A DNA stretch of 33,206 nt from Thermoplasmata archaeon M9B2D (lineage in GTDB: Archaea > Thermoplasmatota > E2 > DHVEG-1), in NCBI GenBank assembly GCA_002900555.1, contig MUGD01000012.1, forward strand, positions 1 through 33,206, read 5' to 3'. Shown here one piece after another: positions 1 through 7,353 of this stretch. The stretch's first letter is position 1. Every line of letters starts with the position of its first letter. Below the pieces are notes generated by a model. That model saw only the letters and a program-made list of their open reading frames with translations, did not search any database and had not been told where the DNA came from. The translations under genes and the position numbers were made by a program.

Positions 1-208
1 ATCCCACACAGGTCGGAAACGCACCAGTGACACCAGAAGGCGGATACGCGAGATGATTGACACCTTCCGGGGCATCACCGTAATCACGATAGTCGCCAAA
101 AGGTTCATTTTTCATTTGTGTCTGTGTGCTGTTCCATGCGATGACTGCAGCAGTACTTGAGGAAAGCATCAGCATTAAAATTAGTATTGTAATAAGTTGT
201 TTTCTCAT
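1..208 (-). CDS. Secreted protein, N-terminal part only (runs off the left edge)
   Basis: An open frame of 69 codons starts at the ATG at 208 and leaves the window without a stop. The first 20 or so residues (MRKQLITILILMLMLSSSTA) form a classic signal peptide: two basic residues, a hydrophobic core and a small-residue cleavage region. After it comes a YGDAPEG motif and then GVTGAFPTC, a combination I associate with extracellular GEVED-like beta domains in surface proteins; this family link is tentative. A strong ribosome site (GGAGG, 217-221) lies 8 bases upstream and a TATA box further up, which supports both the start and the strand. The enzymatic or structural role cannot be told from this fragment. 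Confidence 0.75.
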   Translation of the reverse strand, partial: MRKQLITILILMLMLSSSTAAVIAWNSTQTQMKNEPFGDYRDYGDAPEGVNHLAYPPSGVTGAFPTCVG

Positions 209-243
209 AATGGAATCCTCCGCTTGTATTGTTATAGTTGTCC

Positions 244-254
244 ATATATAAAAA
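244..254 (-). promoter_or_regulatory. TATA box for the gene at 1-208
   Basis: On the minus strand this reads TTTTATATATG. It lies about 26 bases upstream of a likely transcript start near 220-225, just ahead of the GGAGG site, which is normal archaeal promoter spacing. Confidence 0.55.
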
Positions 255-257
255 TAC

Positions 258-519
258 GTTGGATGTTTATTGTAACATTTGTTAAGAAAATTAATTGTTG
301 ATTTTTTCTTGATTTTTACACAATTTTTTATAGTAAATTAAACTATTTTTTTCTTATCACTATAAACATGATAAAAAAAATTATAAGTATAAAAAATTTA
401 AATATTATTTAATAATATAAATAAAAATTAAAAAAGGAATAATCTTAATGTAGATGAATAATTCCATAATTTAAAATACCATACAGAAGAAAATAGAAGA
501 GATTTTTATGTCAATAATA
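258..519. other. AT-rich intergenic region without a gene
   Basis: I see no credible open frame or RNA here. The stretch is very AT-rich, with long A/T homopolymers. T-tracts on the minus strand around 421-440 could end transcription of the exporter gene that stops at 520. Confidence 0.5.
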
Positions 520-1443
520 TCAGGTTATGCGAGTGGATTTTTTTGTATGCACAATTAATAGACCACCAATCACAAGCATACCACCAAAAATAAACAACCA
601 GGTTATCTGCTCTCCAAACAACACAGCACTAAAAATCGTAGAAAGAACTGGGATGAAATACAAAAACACGCTGATCTCAGAGGCGCTCTTAACCTCTAAA
701 GCGACGTACCAGAGGACATACCCAACTACAGTTGGTAGCAACGCTAAGAAAATCACCGCACCCCATCCACGTAACGAAAGCACTGCGACCTCAACAACCA
801 ACGACGAGGAAAGAAACGGGAGAAGACCCAGACACCCAAGTAGCACCGCATACACGGTAAGTGACAATGCAGAGTAGCGTTGCAATAACTTTTTTCCCGC
901 AATCGTGTACCCTGCGCCCACAATCGCAGAAATCAACACAGCTAAGGCAGCTGACAGATACCGCACCTCAAACGGGTCACTACCATTACCGGTTAATGAG
1001 ATAATTATGACACCGGCAAGTGAGAGTGTCACACCAAGCACTATTTTTTTCGTAATCCGCTCTTTTAAGAAAATGGTTGCGAAAATCACCGTGAAAATCG
1101 GAATGGTCGCAACAATCAGACTTGCGGTAGAAGCAGAAAGATGCACCTCGCCATAGTTCAGCCCAAGATGATACACCACAATCCCAAAAAACCCTAAAAA
1201 AAACAGCGGCACAACATCCTTTTTCTTTAAAGGAGTAAATTTCGCAGGTGCGACCAGCAGAAACAGCAAGAACACCATACAGACAGCAAAAAGACGCATA
1301 ATCGTCAGATTCACCGGGCTAAGCTCCTCAAGTCCGATTTTTATAAACGGGAACGCAAACGCCCAGAAAACGATCGGAAGAAAAATCACCACATAAAAAT
1401 ATCGATATGCAAACGAGGGTTTTTTTTCGTTCGTCTCTGACAT
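520..1443 (-). CDS. EamA/DMT-superfamily transporter (RhaT/YdcZ-like exporter)
   Basis: Predicted 307-residue inner-membrane protein with about ten hydrophobic segments arranged as two repeated EamA halves. The first half starts with FWAFAFPFIKIGLEEL, the usual first-helix signature of drug/metabolite transporters, and a second similar half follows after about residue 150. Such proteins export amino acids or other small metabolites; the substrate cannot be read from the sequence. A GTG at 1467 would give a longer protein. I prefer the ATG at 1443 because a TATA box (CTTTAAATAA, 1471-1480) puts the transcript start near 1449, so the gene would be leaderless from 1443. It is transcribed away from the nitroreductase promoter but on the same strand, with only 51 bases between them. 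Confidence 0.88.
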   Translation of the reverse strand: MSETNEKKPSFAYRYFYVVIFLPIVFWAFAFPFIKIGLEELSPVNLTIMRLFAVCMVFLLFLLVAPAKFTPLKKKDVVPLFFLGFFGIVVYHLGLNYGEVHLSASTASLIVATIPIFTVIFATIFLKERITKKIVLGVTLSLAGVIIISLTGNGSDPFEVRYLSAALAVLISAIVGAGYTIAGKKLLQRYSALSLTVYAVLLGCLGLLPFLSSSLVVEVAVLSLRGWGAVIFLALLPTVVGYVLWYVALEVKSASEISVFLYFIPVLSTIFSAVLFGEQITWLFIFGGMLVIGGLLIVHTKKSTRIT

Positions 1444-1470
1444 AGATACGAGGGGGACAAGATACACTTG

Positions 1471-1480
1471 TTATTTAAAG
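1471..1480 (-). promoter_or_regulatory. TATA box of the DMT transporter
   Basis: CTTTAAATAA on the minus strand, about 27 bases upstream of the position just before the ATG at 1443. It suggests a leaderless mRNA and decides the start codon. Confidence 0.5.
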
Positions 1481-1494
1481 TCAATGGAAAACAT

Positions 1495-2037
1495 TCACCA
1501 GTGCTCGTAACGCACGATTTCCTTTACCGTCTTTCTTTTTTTTGACTGTAGCAGGGTCTTGGTGATCTGCTCCACAACCCCTTTCTGAGCCACCGGATAG
1601 CCGAGTGGTGTCAGCGCCACGATACGAATCCTCCGGGGAATGTCAAGAAGTTTTTTCAGCTTCTCCTCATGAAATCCTGCGACCCAGCAGGTGCCAAGGC
1701 CAACATCTGTGGCTGCAAGGACCAAATGTTCAACGGCAATGGCGGTATCCACGGTATAATACTGGATGGAATTATTCGTCACACTCTCTGCAGGATCAGC
1801 ACAGCATACAATCAAGACCGGTGCTGTTTTTAACCAGCGGTTAATCACGCTTGTCTTTGCGATGTGCGCGATGGTTTCTGTGTTCTTAATGACAATGAAC
1901 CGCCAGCATTGCTTATTGACGGCGGATGGTGCAAGCCGTGCACATTCTAAAACATAGAGGATCTTCTCATCTTCAACAGGTTTTTTACTATACTCGCGAA
2001 TGCTTGTCCTGGCGTGAATCACATCGATGAACTCCAT
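1495..2037 (-). CDS. Nitroreductase-family FMN oxidoreductase
   Basis: A 180-residue flavoprotein of the nitroreductase fold. The N-terminus has the family signature RTSIREY followed by a LECARLAPSAVNKQ segment (FMN-phosphate-binding helix and the SxxNxQ motif). The middle contains the DTAIAVEHLVLAATDVGLGTCW block that shapes the dimer and FMN site, and GYP precedes the C-terminal tail. Length is typical for the short archaeal members. Members reduce nitro groups, quinones or flavins with NAD(P)H; the natural substrate is unknown. The open frame extends to 2169, but the ATG at 2037 is preceded by GAGG at suitable distance and matches the family start (MEFIDVI), so the upstream part is discarded. 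A TATA box lies at 2079-2088. Confidence 0.88.
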   Translation of the reverse strand: MEFIDVIHARTSIREYSKKPVEDEKILYVLECARLAPSAVNKQCWRFIVIKNTETIAHIAKTSVINRWLKTAPVLIVCCADPAESVTNNSIQYYTVDTAIAVEHLVLAATDVGLGTCWVAGFHEEKLKKLLDIPRRIRIVALTPLGYPVAQKGVVEQITKTLLQSKKRKTVKEIVRYEHW

Positions 2038-2078
2038 GATGCTTCCTCGTTTGGTTCTCGTGGGGATAACAAAGAAAA

Positions 2079-2088
2079 CGATATAAAC
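2079..2088 (-). promoter_or_regulatory. TATA box of the nitroreductase; rest of 2089-2344 empty
   Basis: GTTTATATC on the minus strand, about 25 bases upstream of a short leader with the GAGG site. The remaining sequence up to 2344 holds no gene. T-rich minus-strand tracts at 2151-2160 and 2262-2280 could terminate the surface-protein gene that ends at 2345. Confidence 0.5.
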
Positions 2089-2344
2089 GCTATGGTGCAA
2101 AGAACAAGAGACATACAGAAAAAACAAAATCATACAATAATGGTGCAGCAAGAAAAAAAATTCTGACAACCGATAAGATATAAGAGCAGAACAAATTCAC
2201 TGATTCGATTACTAAATATATTTCAACAGGTGTTGGTTAAAATCGAGATGTACCAGAACTGCAAAGAAATAAAAAAAATACAGAGGAGGAGCCAGCACGG
2301 CACCTCATCACCTTTTGGCTGATTATAGAGAGGTCTGGTTTGGC

Positions 2345-3802
2345 TTACGACCGGAGAGCACGCAAGATAGAAAAGATCGTTCCTGTATTACTACCCGTGT
2401 CTGCCCGTCGTTGGAAGATTCTTGAGAAGAGCGCTTGCCCTAGCCCAATCTTTTCCATATGGATGTTGCCAAAAAAGGTAAACGATCCGTACGCAAACCT
2501 ATGGAAGGGACCAAACCGGGACATTGACATCGGCCCGATAAGAAAACCACCGGTACACTTTTTAAAACTGATAAGGCCCCGCTGTGTCTTGAACGGACCG
2601 ACCGTCCGATAGTGCGCCTGCAAGGCATAGAAAGACACGCCGAATCGAGATTGTTGGAAGTTGTAGAAAAAGCCGGTGATCGTCGTATGTAGCACCAATC
2701 GTGAGGCAAATGCTGCTCCCACCACGAGCCAGGGCAGGATATGGAACCGCCATTTGGTGATGTTTATCTCATCAACGGCGCTCTTTCCGTTAACATCGTA
2801 GACGATGACCTTGATGGTCCGCGTCAGTGACATCCCGTTAAACTGGATGATCGGTTTCCAATACCATTCATAGGGTGTTTCGTTGACTGTACCTAGTAAA
2901 TTACCGTCTGCAAAAAATTCAACCCGATCGATGCTGACGTCAGAGACAACATCCGCCGTAATCGTAATCGGACCATAGACAATGGTATTTCTACCGATGT
3001 TAAAGCGTTCCACGTCATTAAAGTAAAATTTGTTTTCTACTGGTTTGGTGATGGTAACGGATAACTCGGTTTCTGATTTTGTAGTAAACACCCATAGAGG
3101 TCCTTGAGTCGAGGCGTTATGATTATCAAAAGCGACAATACGCCAGTAATACATGGTGTTGTAGTCAAGGGGATCTGCGGGTTGATAGCTTGTATTTGTT
3201 ATATTCTCTGCAACCAGCACAGGATCACTGGTATTTCCAAAATATATATCATAACTAACTGTGTCTTCCTCATCAGGATCGCCTCCCTCCCACGAAAGTG
3301 CGACATCTATCGCAACTTCGGTCGAACCGTTTTCCGGTGTTTCGTTGCTGGGCGTGTTAGGCGGGCTGTTTATTTTATCTTCTGTAGTAAACTCCCATTC
3401 TGGTCCTTCAGTAAACAGACTTTGATTGTCCCAGGCGATAATCTTCCAATAATAACGAGTGCTGTAATTCATTTTCTCTGGGGAGAAGCTTGTGTTGGTG
3501 TGATTTGACACAACCAAGGCGGGGGGGCTTTCCGTCCCGAAATAGATGTCAAAGGTGACGGGGTCCCCATCAGGGTCCTCACAAACCCAGCTAAGAGTCT
3601 CCAGGACTGAGACATTTGTCGACCCATTTGCAGGGGTCGGCTCACTCGGGACATTCGGGGGGTTGTTTTCACTTGGTTCAGCGCCGGTCCTTGGTGCAAA
3701 GGGGATGGTGAAGGTTGAGACCACCAGGACAAAGGTAAGGACGTAGACGGTGCTTATGCGCATAAATGAATAGGTATTCATTTTTCGATTATTCATGGTC
3801 AT
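2345..3802 (-). CDS. Secreted surface protein: two fibronectin type III domains, Ig-like domain, lineage-type C-terminal beta domain
   Basis: A 485-residue exported protein. Residues 1-41 are a signal peptide with a hydrophobic stretch (STVYVLTFVLVVSTF). Two similar units follow at about 50-140 and 147-243, each starting PPN.P..ETPENGST and ending WEFTT/WVFTT with YYWKI/YYWRI, a typical fibronectin type III pattern. An Ig-like region follows (about 248-350; VEFFADGNLLGTVNETPYEW resembles bacterial Ig-like 'Big' folds). The C-terminal 130 residues (FYALQAHYRTVG... region) resemble the broken gene at 29107. Several N-x-S/T sites could be glycosylated. A GGAGG site 7 bases before the ATG at 3802 and a TATA box at 3851-3862 fix the start. 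Probable role: adhesion or display at the cell surface; no enzyme motif is visible. Confidence 0.8.
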   Translation of the reverse strand: MTMNNRKMNTYSFMRISTVYVLTFVLVVSTFTIPFAPRTGAEPSENNPPNVPSEPTPANGSTNVSVLETLSWVCEDPDGDPVTFDIYFGTESPPALVVSNHTNTSFSPEKMNYSTRYYWKIIAWDNQSLFTEGPEWEFTTEDKINSPPNTPSNETPENGSTEVAIDVALSWEGGDPDEEDTVSYDIYFGNTSDPVLVAENITNTSYQPADPLDYNTMYYWRIVAFDNHNASTQGPLWVFTTKSETELSVTITKPVENKFYFNDVERFNIGRNTIVYGPITITADVVSDVSIDRVEFFADGNLLGTVNETPYEWYWKPIIQFNGMSLTRTIKVIVYDVNGKSAVDEINITKWRFHILPWLVVGAAFASRLVLHTTITGFFYNFQQSRFGVSFYALQAHYRTVGPFKTQRGLISFKKCTGGFLIGPMSMSRFGPFHRFAYGSFTFFGNIHMEKIGLGQALFSRIFQRRADTGSNTGTIFSILRALRS

Positions 3803-3850
3803 GGTTTTTCCTCCAATATTTATTTCTGCCGATTTACATAATACTTGTGA

Positions 3851-3862
3851 GATATATATAAA
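3851..3862. promoter_or_regulatory. TATA-rich divergent promoter region
   Basis: An alternating TATATATA tract between two divergent genes. On the minus strand it is well placed for the surface protein at 3802 (leader about 30 bases). On the plus strand it could serve the short frame at 3892 and the transporter at 3975. Confidence 0.5.
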
Positions 3863-3891
3863 TTTCTATAAAACGTCTTAAGGAGAGCCAT

Positions 3892-4002
3892 ATGGAGGAA
3901 AAAAAGCCAATTAATCATCACGAATTAGAGGTACCTCTAAAAGTATTAAACCAGCAAAAAGATACCGCCACAAAATGCTTGCAAAACTCGCTGTGGAACT
4001 GA
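3892..4002 (+). CDS. Possible 36-residue leader peptide overlapping the transporter start
   Basis: An ATG at 3892, 5 bases after an AGGAGAG ribosome site, opens a 36-codon frame that ends at 4002, 28 bases inside the transporter gene in another frame. The peptide is hydrophilic (MEEKKPINHHELEVPLKVL...). It could be a translated leader coupled to the transporter. Alternatively it is the true transporter N-terminus separated by a one-base frameshift near 3970, since a charged cytoplasmic tail followed directly by the first transmembrane helix would be natural. Neither is proven. Confidence 0.3.
   Translation: MEEKKPINHHELEVPLKVLNQQKDTATKCLQNSLWN
3925..3940. promoter_or_regulatory. 16-bp perfect palindrome upstream of the transporter, possible operator
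   Basis: TTAGAGGTACCTCTAA is an exact 16-base inverted repeat without spacer. It lies 35 bases before the transporter ATG and directly next to an AT-rich TATA-like stretch (AAAAGTATTAAAC). A dimeric regulator could bind here and block the promoter. It also lies inside the short frame at 3892, so it may be fortuitous. Confidence 0.35.
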
Positions 4003-5354
4003 TCTTTCTTGCCTCATCGATCATCACCCTTTATCTGATCCTCCGACGACGATACCTATACCTTCGCCTTGGCATGAGAAACATCCAGATTGACACTTAC
4101 TTCCTTGGAGCACTGCTTGGTCCTCTGCTCATCGTCCTTTTTGGCATCCTTAACGTCTCACAGATACTTACAGGCCTTGGTGGTGTCGGCAGTCTTAACC
4201 CCTTTGGGATCCTTGTATTGTTCCTAGCAATGGTGTTCATGAGTATCTTCCTTGACATTACAGGGTTTTTCGAATATTGCGCACGCATCGCATTACAATA
4301 CGCAGGCGGTAACGGACGACGCCTCTTCTTCACCGTGTATATCACAATCTCCATTCTCACCATCTTTACCTCCAATGACATCATCATCCTGACCTTCACC
4401 CCCTTTATCTACTATTTCTCGAAAAACGCAGACATTGACCCTAAACCCTACCTCATCGCAGAATTTTTCGCAGCAAACACCTGGAGCATGATGCTGTATA
4501 TCGGAAATCCTACCAACATTATGCTTGCCGCCGCGTTTGACTTGCGATTCGACGAGTACACCAGATGGATGTTACTTCCTGCGCTTACTGCAGGACTGAT
4601 GAACATGACCCTTTTATATATCCTGTTTCGAAAACGCATCAACACACCACTGCGGCACGTAGATGGAATCAACCCGCGGTCTGCTATCACCGATAAAAAA
4701 AGCACGATTCTTGGGCTTAGCATCCTTATTGGTTGCATACTTTGTCTTGCTATCGCTCCTTCCCTTGGCATTAACATGTGGATAATCTCCCTTGGATTTG
4801 GACTTGCATTGCTCATCATCCTTCTTTTGCGTGATTTCTATGTCCTCGTAAGGAAAGAGGATTTTGATAAAAAACATTTCACGATCGGGCGGACGATACG
4901 AAAAATACCGCTGAGCATCATCCCATTTGTTCTGTCCCTGTTTATCACGGTCGAAGCACTCCGAGTATACGGCGTCACAAGAGATGTTGGTGTATTTCTC
5001 AATAGTATGCTTGATGCTTCGACAACCACCACCACCTTTATCTATGGAATTTCCTCTGCGTTTGCAGCAAACATCCTTAACAACATCCCCATGACGGTTG
5101 CCTACGTCCCTATCGCAGCAGCAGCCTCTGAAGCAAACCGTCTCCCAGCGGTTCTTGCGACAACCATTGGCTCCAACCTTGGAGCGACCATCACTCCGGT
5201 CGGCGCACTCGCTGGCATCATGTGGATGAGCATCCTTCATGACAAAGATGTCACTATCACGTTTAAGGAATTTGTCATGTACGGATTTCTTGTCACCCCT
5301 CTCACCTTGCTTGTCTGCTTAGGCGTTCTTGCAGCGGAGTTTGTGCTCTTCTAA
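3975..5354 (+). CDS. ArsB/NhaD-type ion transporter (IT superfamily)
   Basis: A 459-residue integral membrane protein with about eleven hydrophobic helices. Two family blocks are visible: FTSNDIIILTFTPFIYYF in the first half and NPTNIMLAAAF after it, then a mirrored half with ANILNNIPMTVAYVPI and ATTIGSNLGATITPVGALAGIMW. These paired SND/NN and G-N-P/G-S-N loops are the re-entrant substrate loops of the ArsB/NhaD/citrate (IT) superfamily. Substrate could be arsenite, sodium/proton exchange or a carboxylate. No arsenate reductase or ArsR gene lies next to it. The ATG at 3975 lacks a clear ribosome site; a TATA-like sequence at 3939-3951 would make it leaderless. A charged peptide frame just upstream (3892) may be coupled to it. 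Confidence 0.85.
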   Translation: MLAKLAVELIFLASSIITLYLILRRRYLYLRLGMRNIQIDTYFLGALLGPLLIVLFGILNVSQILTGLGGVGSLNPFGILVLFLAMVFMSIFLDITGFFEYCARIALQYAGGNGRRLFFTVYITISILTIFTSNDIIILTFTPFIYYFSKNADIDPKPYLIAEFFAANTWSMMLYIGNPTNIMLAAAFDLRFDEYTRWMLLPALTAGLMNMTLLYILFRKRINTPLRHVDGINPRSAITDKKSTILGLSILIGCILCLAIAPSLGINMWIISLGFGLALLIILLLRDFYVLVRKEDFDKKHFTIGRTIRKIPLSIIPFVLSLFITVEALRVYGVTRDVGVFLNSMLDASTTTTTFIYGISSAFAANILNNIPMTVAYVPIAAAASEANRLPAVLATTIGSNLGATITPVGALAGIMWMSILHDKDVTITFKEFVMYGFLVTPLTLLVCLGVLAAEFVLF

Positions 5355-5406
5355 GAAAATCAAAACCTAAAACCATATACCCTGGAATAGTATTACCACC
5401 CCTGAT

Positions 5407-7218
5407 ATGGAATCATTAATACGCGTAAACAACCTAAGTAAAGCCATCGCAGGAAAACAACTCTTTGAAGATACTTGCTTTGACATCTACACAGAGGACT
5501 GCATCGGGCTGCTTGGACCAAACGGATGTGGAAAAACCACCCTGTTTAACATCATCCTCGGAAAAGAACAACCGACAAGCGGGGATGTGCAAAAAAAAGA
5601 AGAACTTCGGATCCGCTGCCTCGAACAAGAACCGGTACATCGCACTGACATCACGGTCTGCGATTTCTTTGCACGAACAACACATGCAGAAGCCATACAC
5701 CATCAACTAAGGATGTTAGAACAACAACTCGAAGACCCTGCGATCTACGAGACAGCAGAGCATCAAGAAATCCTTGAAAAAATCAGAACACTGCAGATGC
5801 AGACAAACAAAGCAAGCAGCGCCGCACGACTTGAAGCCGTACAACCGCTGCTCAAAGAACTTGGGCTTTTCTCAATTACCACAGATATACAGCTCCATGA
5901 GCTCTCAGGTGGTGAACGTCAAAAAATAGCACTTGCCGCAGTTCTGACCCAGCCACAAAACTGCGACTTGCTTCTCCTTGACGAACCAACCAACCATCTT
6001 GACATCGAGACCATCGAATGGCTGGAACAGAAAATTGCGGAAATCTCCTGTGCAGTCGTCATTATCTCACATGACCAGTACCTGCTTGGTGACCTCATAG
6101 ACCGAGTCTTTGAATTTCAAGGGACACATCTTTGGCTCTATGAAGCGTCATACGAAGAGTATGAAGAGCAAAAAAAGATACGAGAGCATATCAAGAAGCA
6201 GGAATACCAGAAAGCGTCCGTCGAGATGAAACGACAACTCGCCTCTATCAAAAAGATCACCAGAAGAAACCGCTACACAACTCAGATAAACAGCCGCATC
6301 AAACAACTAGAAAAACTTAAACGCATAGAAAATCCTGTACTGAAAAATTATCTTTTCAAATTCCATTTCAACACTGCGTTTAAGTCAGGGAAAAACATCG
6401 CAGACAGTAACGACCTTTCAAAAAACTTCGGTGAAAAACAACTTCTTTCGAATATCAGTTTTGAAATCCTTGCAGGACAAAAGATCGGTCTTATCGGTCC
6501 GAACGGCTGTGGAAAAACAACCTTCCTAAAGCTGCTTACAAGGGAAGAAACACCAACACAAGGAACCCTTTCTATCAGCCAGGGTGTCAAAGCCGGGTAC
6601 TTCGACCAGGGGCACCTTTCACTACATACTGAAAATACCTTGGTTGAGGAAGTCCTCCGTGGACATAAAGACCTTAGTGCGGAGGATGCAAAGGCGCTTC
6701 TCGGACAATTTCATTTCAAAGGAACAAACCTAGAGAAAAAAGTCGGACATCTCTCCGGTGGAGAAAAAGCTCGTCTTGCGTTCCTCCGACTCATCATGGA
6801 ACCGTATAATCTGCTCCTTCTTGATGAACCGACGAACCATATGGACATAGAATCGAAAGCAGCGATTGAAACTGCGCTTAGCACCTATGACGGGACGGTC
6901 GTTGTCGTTTCGCATGACCGTAGATTCCTTGATACGGTGGCCGACACGATTTTTTTTATTACCAACTCGAATCTTCGGACCTACACCGGTAACTATTCAA
7001 TGTTTCGTCTACAGCGCCAAAAAGAGGTGACAGACTATTCGGGCAGAAATCTTGCGTATCTTTCTACCTCTCCACTTATCAAGTATAAAGTTACAAAAGG
7101 GTTCACGATCTGGACAATAAAAAAGAAGCATGTCATCGGAGAGGAGATTTACATCGGTGACCATAACCGTAGTATGTATGAATGGGCGATACGGGGCGGT
7201 CTTCTCAAGGAGATATAG
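5407..7218 (+). CDS. ABC-F family ATPase (duplicated nucleotide-binding domains, no membrane domain)
   Basis: A 603-residue soluble protein with two ABC domains. NBD1 has Walker A GPNGCGKTT (residues 37-45), signature LSGGE, Walker B LLLLDEPTNHLD and switch ISHD. NBD2, after about residue 330, repeats GPNGCGKTT, LSGGEKARLA, LLLLDEPTNHMD and VSHD. Between them is a charged, helix-forming linker (about 245-320, rich in K/E/Q), the ABC-F interdomain arm that contacts the ribosomal E site in studied members. A tail of about 70 residues follows NBD2 and does not resemble the usual coiled-coil end. ABC-F proteins act on ribosomes in translation or antibiotic protection; which applies here is unknown. 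The ATG follows the previous stop by 52 bases and a TATA-like CCATATACC (about 5373) suggests a leaderless start. Confidence 0.92.
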   Translation: MESLIRVNNLSKAIAGKQLFEDTCFDIYTEDCIGLLGPNGCGKTTLFNIILGKEQPTSGDVQKKEELRIRCLEQEPVHRTDITVCDFFARTTHAEAIHHQLRMLEQQLEDPAIYETAEHQEILEKIRTLQMQTNKASSAARLEAVQPLLKELGLFSITTDIQLHELSGGERQKIALAAVLTQPQNCDLLLLDEPTNHLDIETIEWLEQKIAEISCAVVIISHDQYLLGDLIDRVFEFQGTHLWLYEASYEEYEEQKKIREHIKKQEYQKASVEMKRQLASIKKITRRNRYTTQINSRIKQLEKLKRIENPVLKNYLFKFHFNTAFKSGKNIADSNDLSKNFGEKQLLSNISFEILAGQKIGLIGPNGCGKTTFLKLLTREETPTQGTLSISQGVKAGYFDQGHLSLHTENTLVEEVLRGHKDLSAEDAKALLGQFHFKGTNLEKKVGHLSGGEKARLAFLRLIMEPYNLLLLDEPTNHMDIESKAAIETALSTYDGTVVVVSHDRRFLDTVADTIFFITNSNLRTYTGNYSMFRLQRQKEVTDYSGRNLAYLSTSPLIKYKVTKGFTIWTIKKKHVIGEEIYIGDHNRSMYEWAIRGGLLKEI

Positions 7219-7269
7219 ACCCGTTTTTTCATAGGTATTTTAATATGTTTCTATTTTAATAAAAAAAAT

Positions 7270-7280
7270 AAATTTATATA
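7270..7280 (+). promoter_or_regulatory. TATA box of the helicase-nuclease gene
   Basis: AAATTTATATA, with an A-rich upstream element. It predicts a transcript start near 7300-7305, that is, at the very base of the hairpin described next. Confidence 0.55.
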
Positions 7281-7298
7281 GTCGTACGATATTACGTC

Positions 7299-7337
7299 TT
7301 TGTTCAACGGGGGAGGTAACAACCTCGGATGAACAAA
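7299..7337 (+). promoter_or_regulatory. Two-part hairpin in the 5' leader of the helicase-nuclease mRNA
   Basis: TTTGTTCA (7299-7306) pairs perfectly with TGAACAAA (7330-7337). Inside, GAGGT (7313-7317) pairs with ACCTC (7322-7326) around a four-base AACA loop. The arms are separated by an internal loop holding a GGGGG run that could itself act as a ribosome site. A second ribosome-like site (GGGAGG, 7345-7350) lies just outside the stem. The placement at the predicted 5' end suggests a mRNA-protecting or translation-controlling structure. Confidence 0.5.
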
Positions 7338-7353
7338 AGTGTCTGGGAGGACA

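Noticed and set aside
2038..2169. N-terminal extension of the nitroreductase
   Set aside because: It is hydrophobic and low-complexity, upstream of the GAGG site and overlapping the TATA box.
4614..5240. A 208-codon minus-strand frame
   Set aside because: It lies wholly antisense to the transporter and its protein is Cys/Asp/Lys-rich without domain sense.
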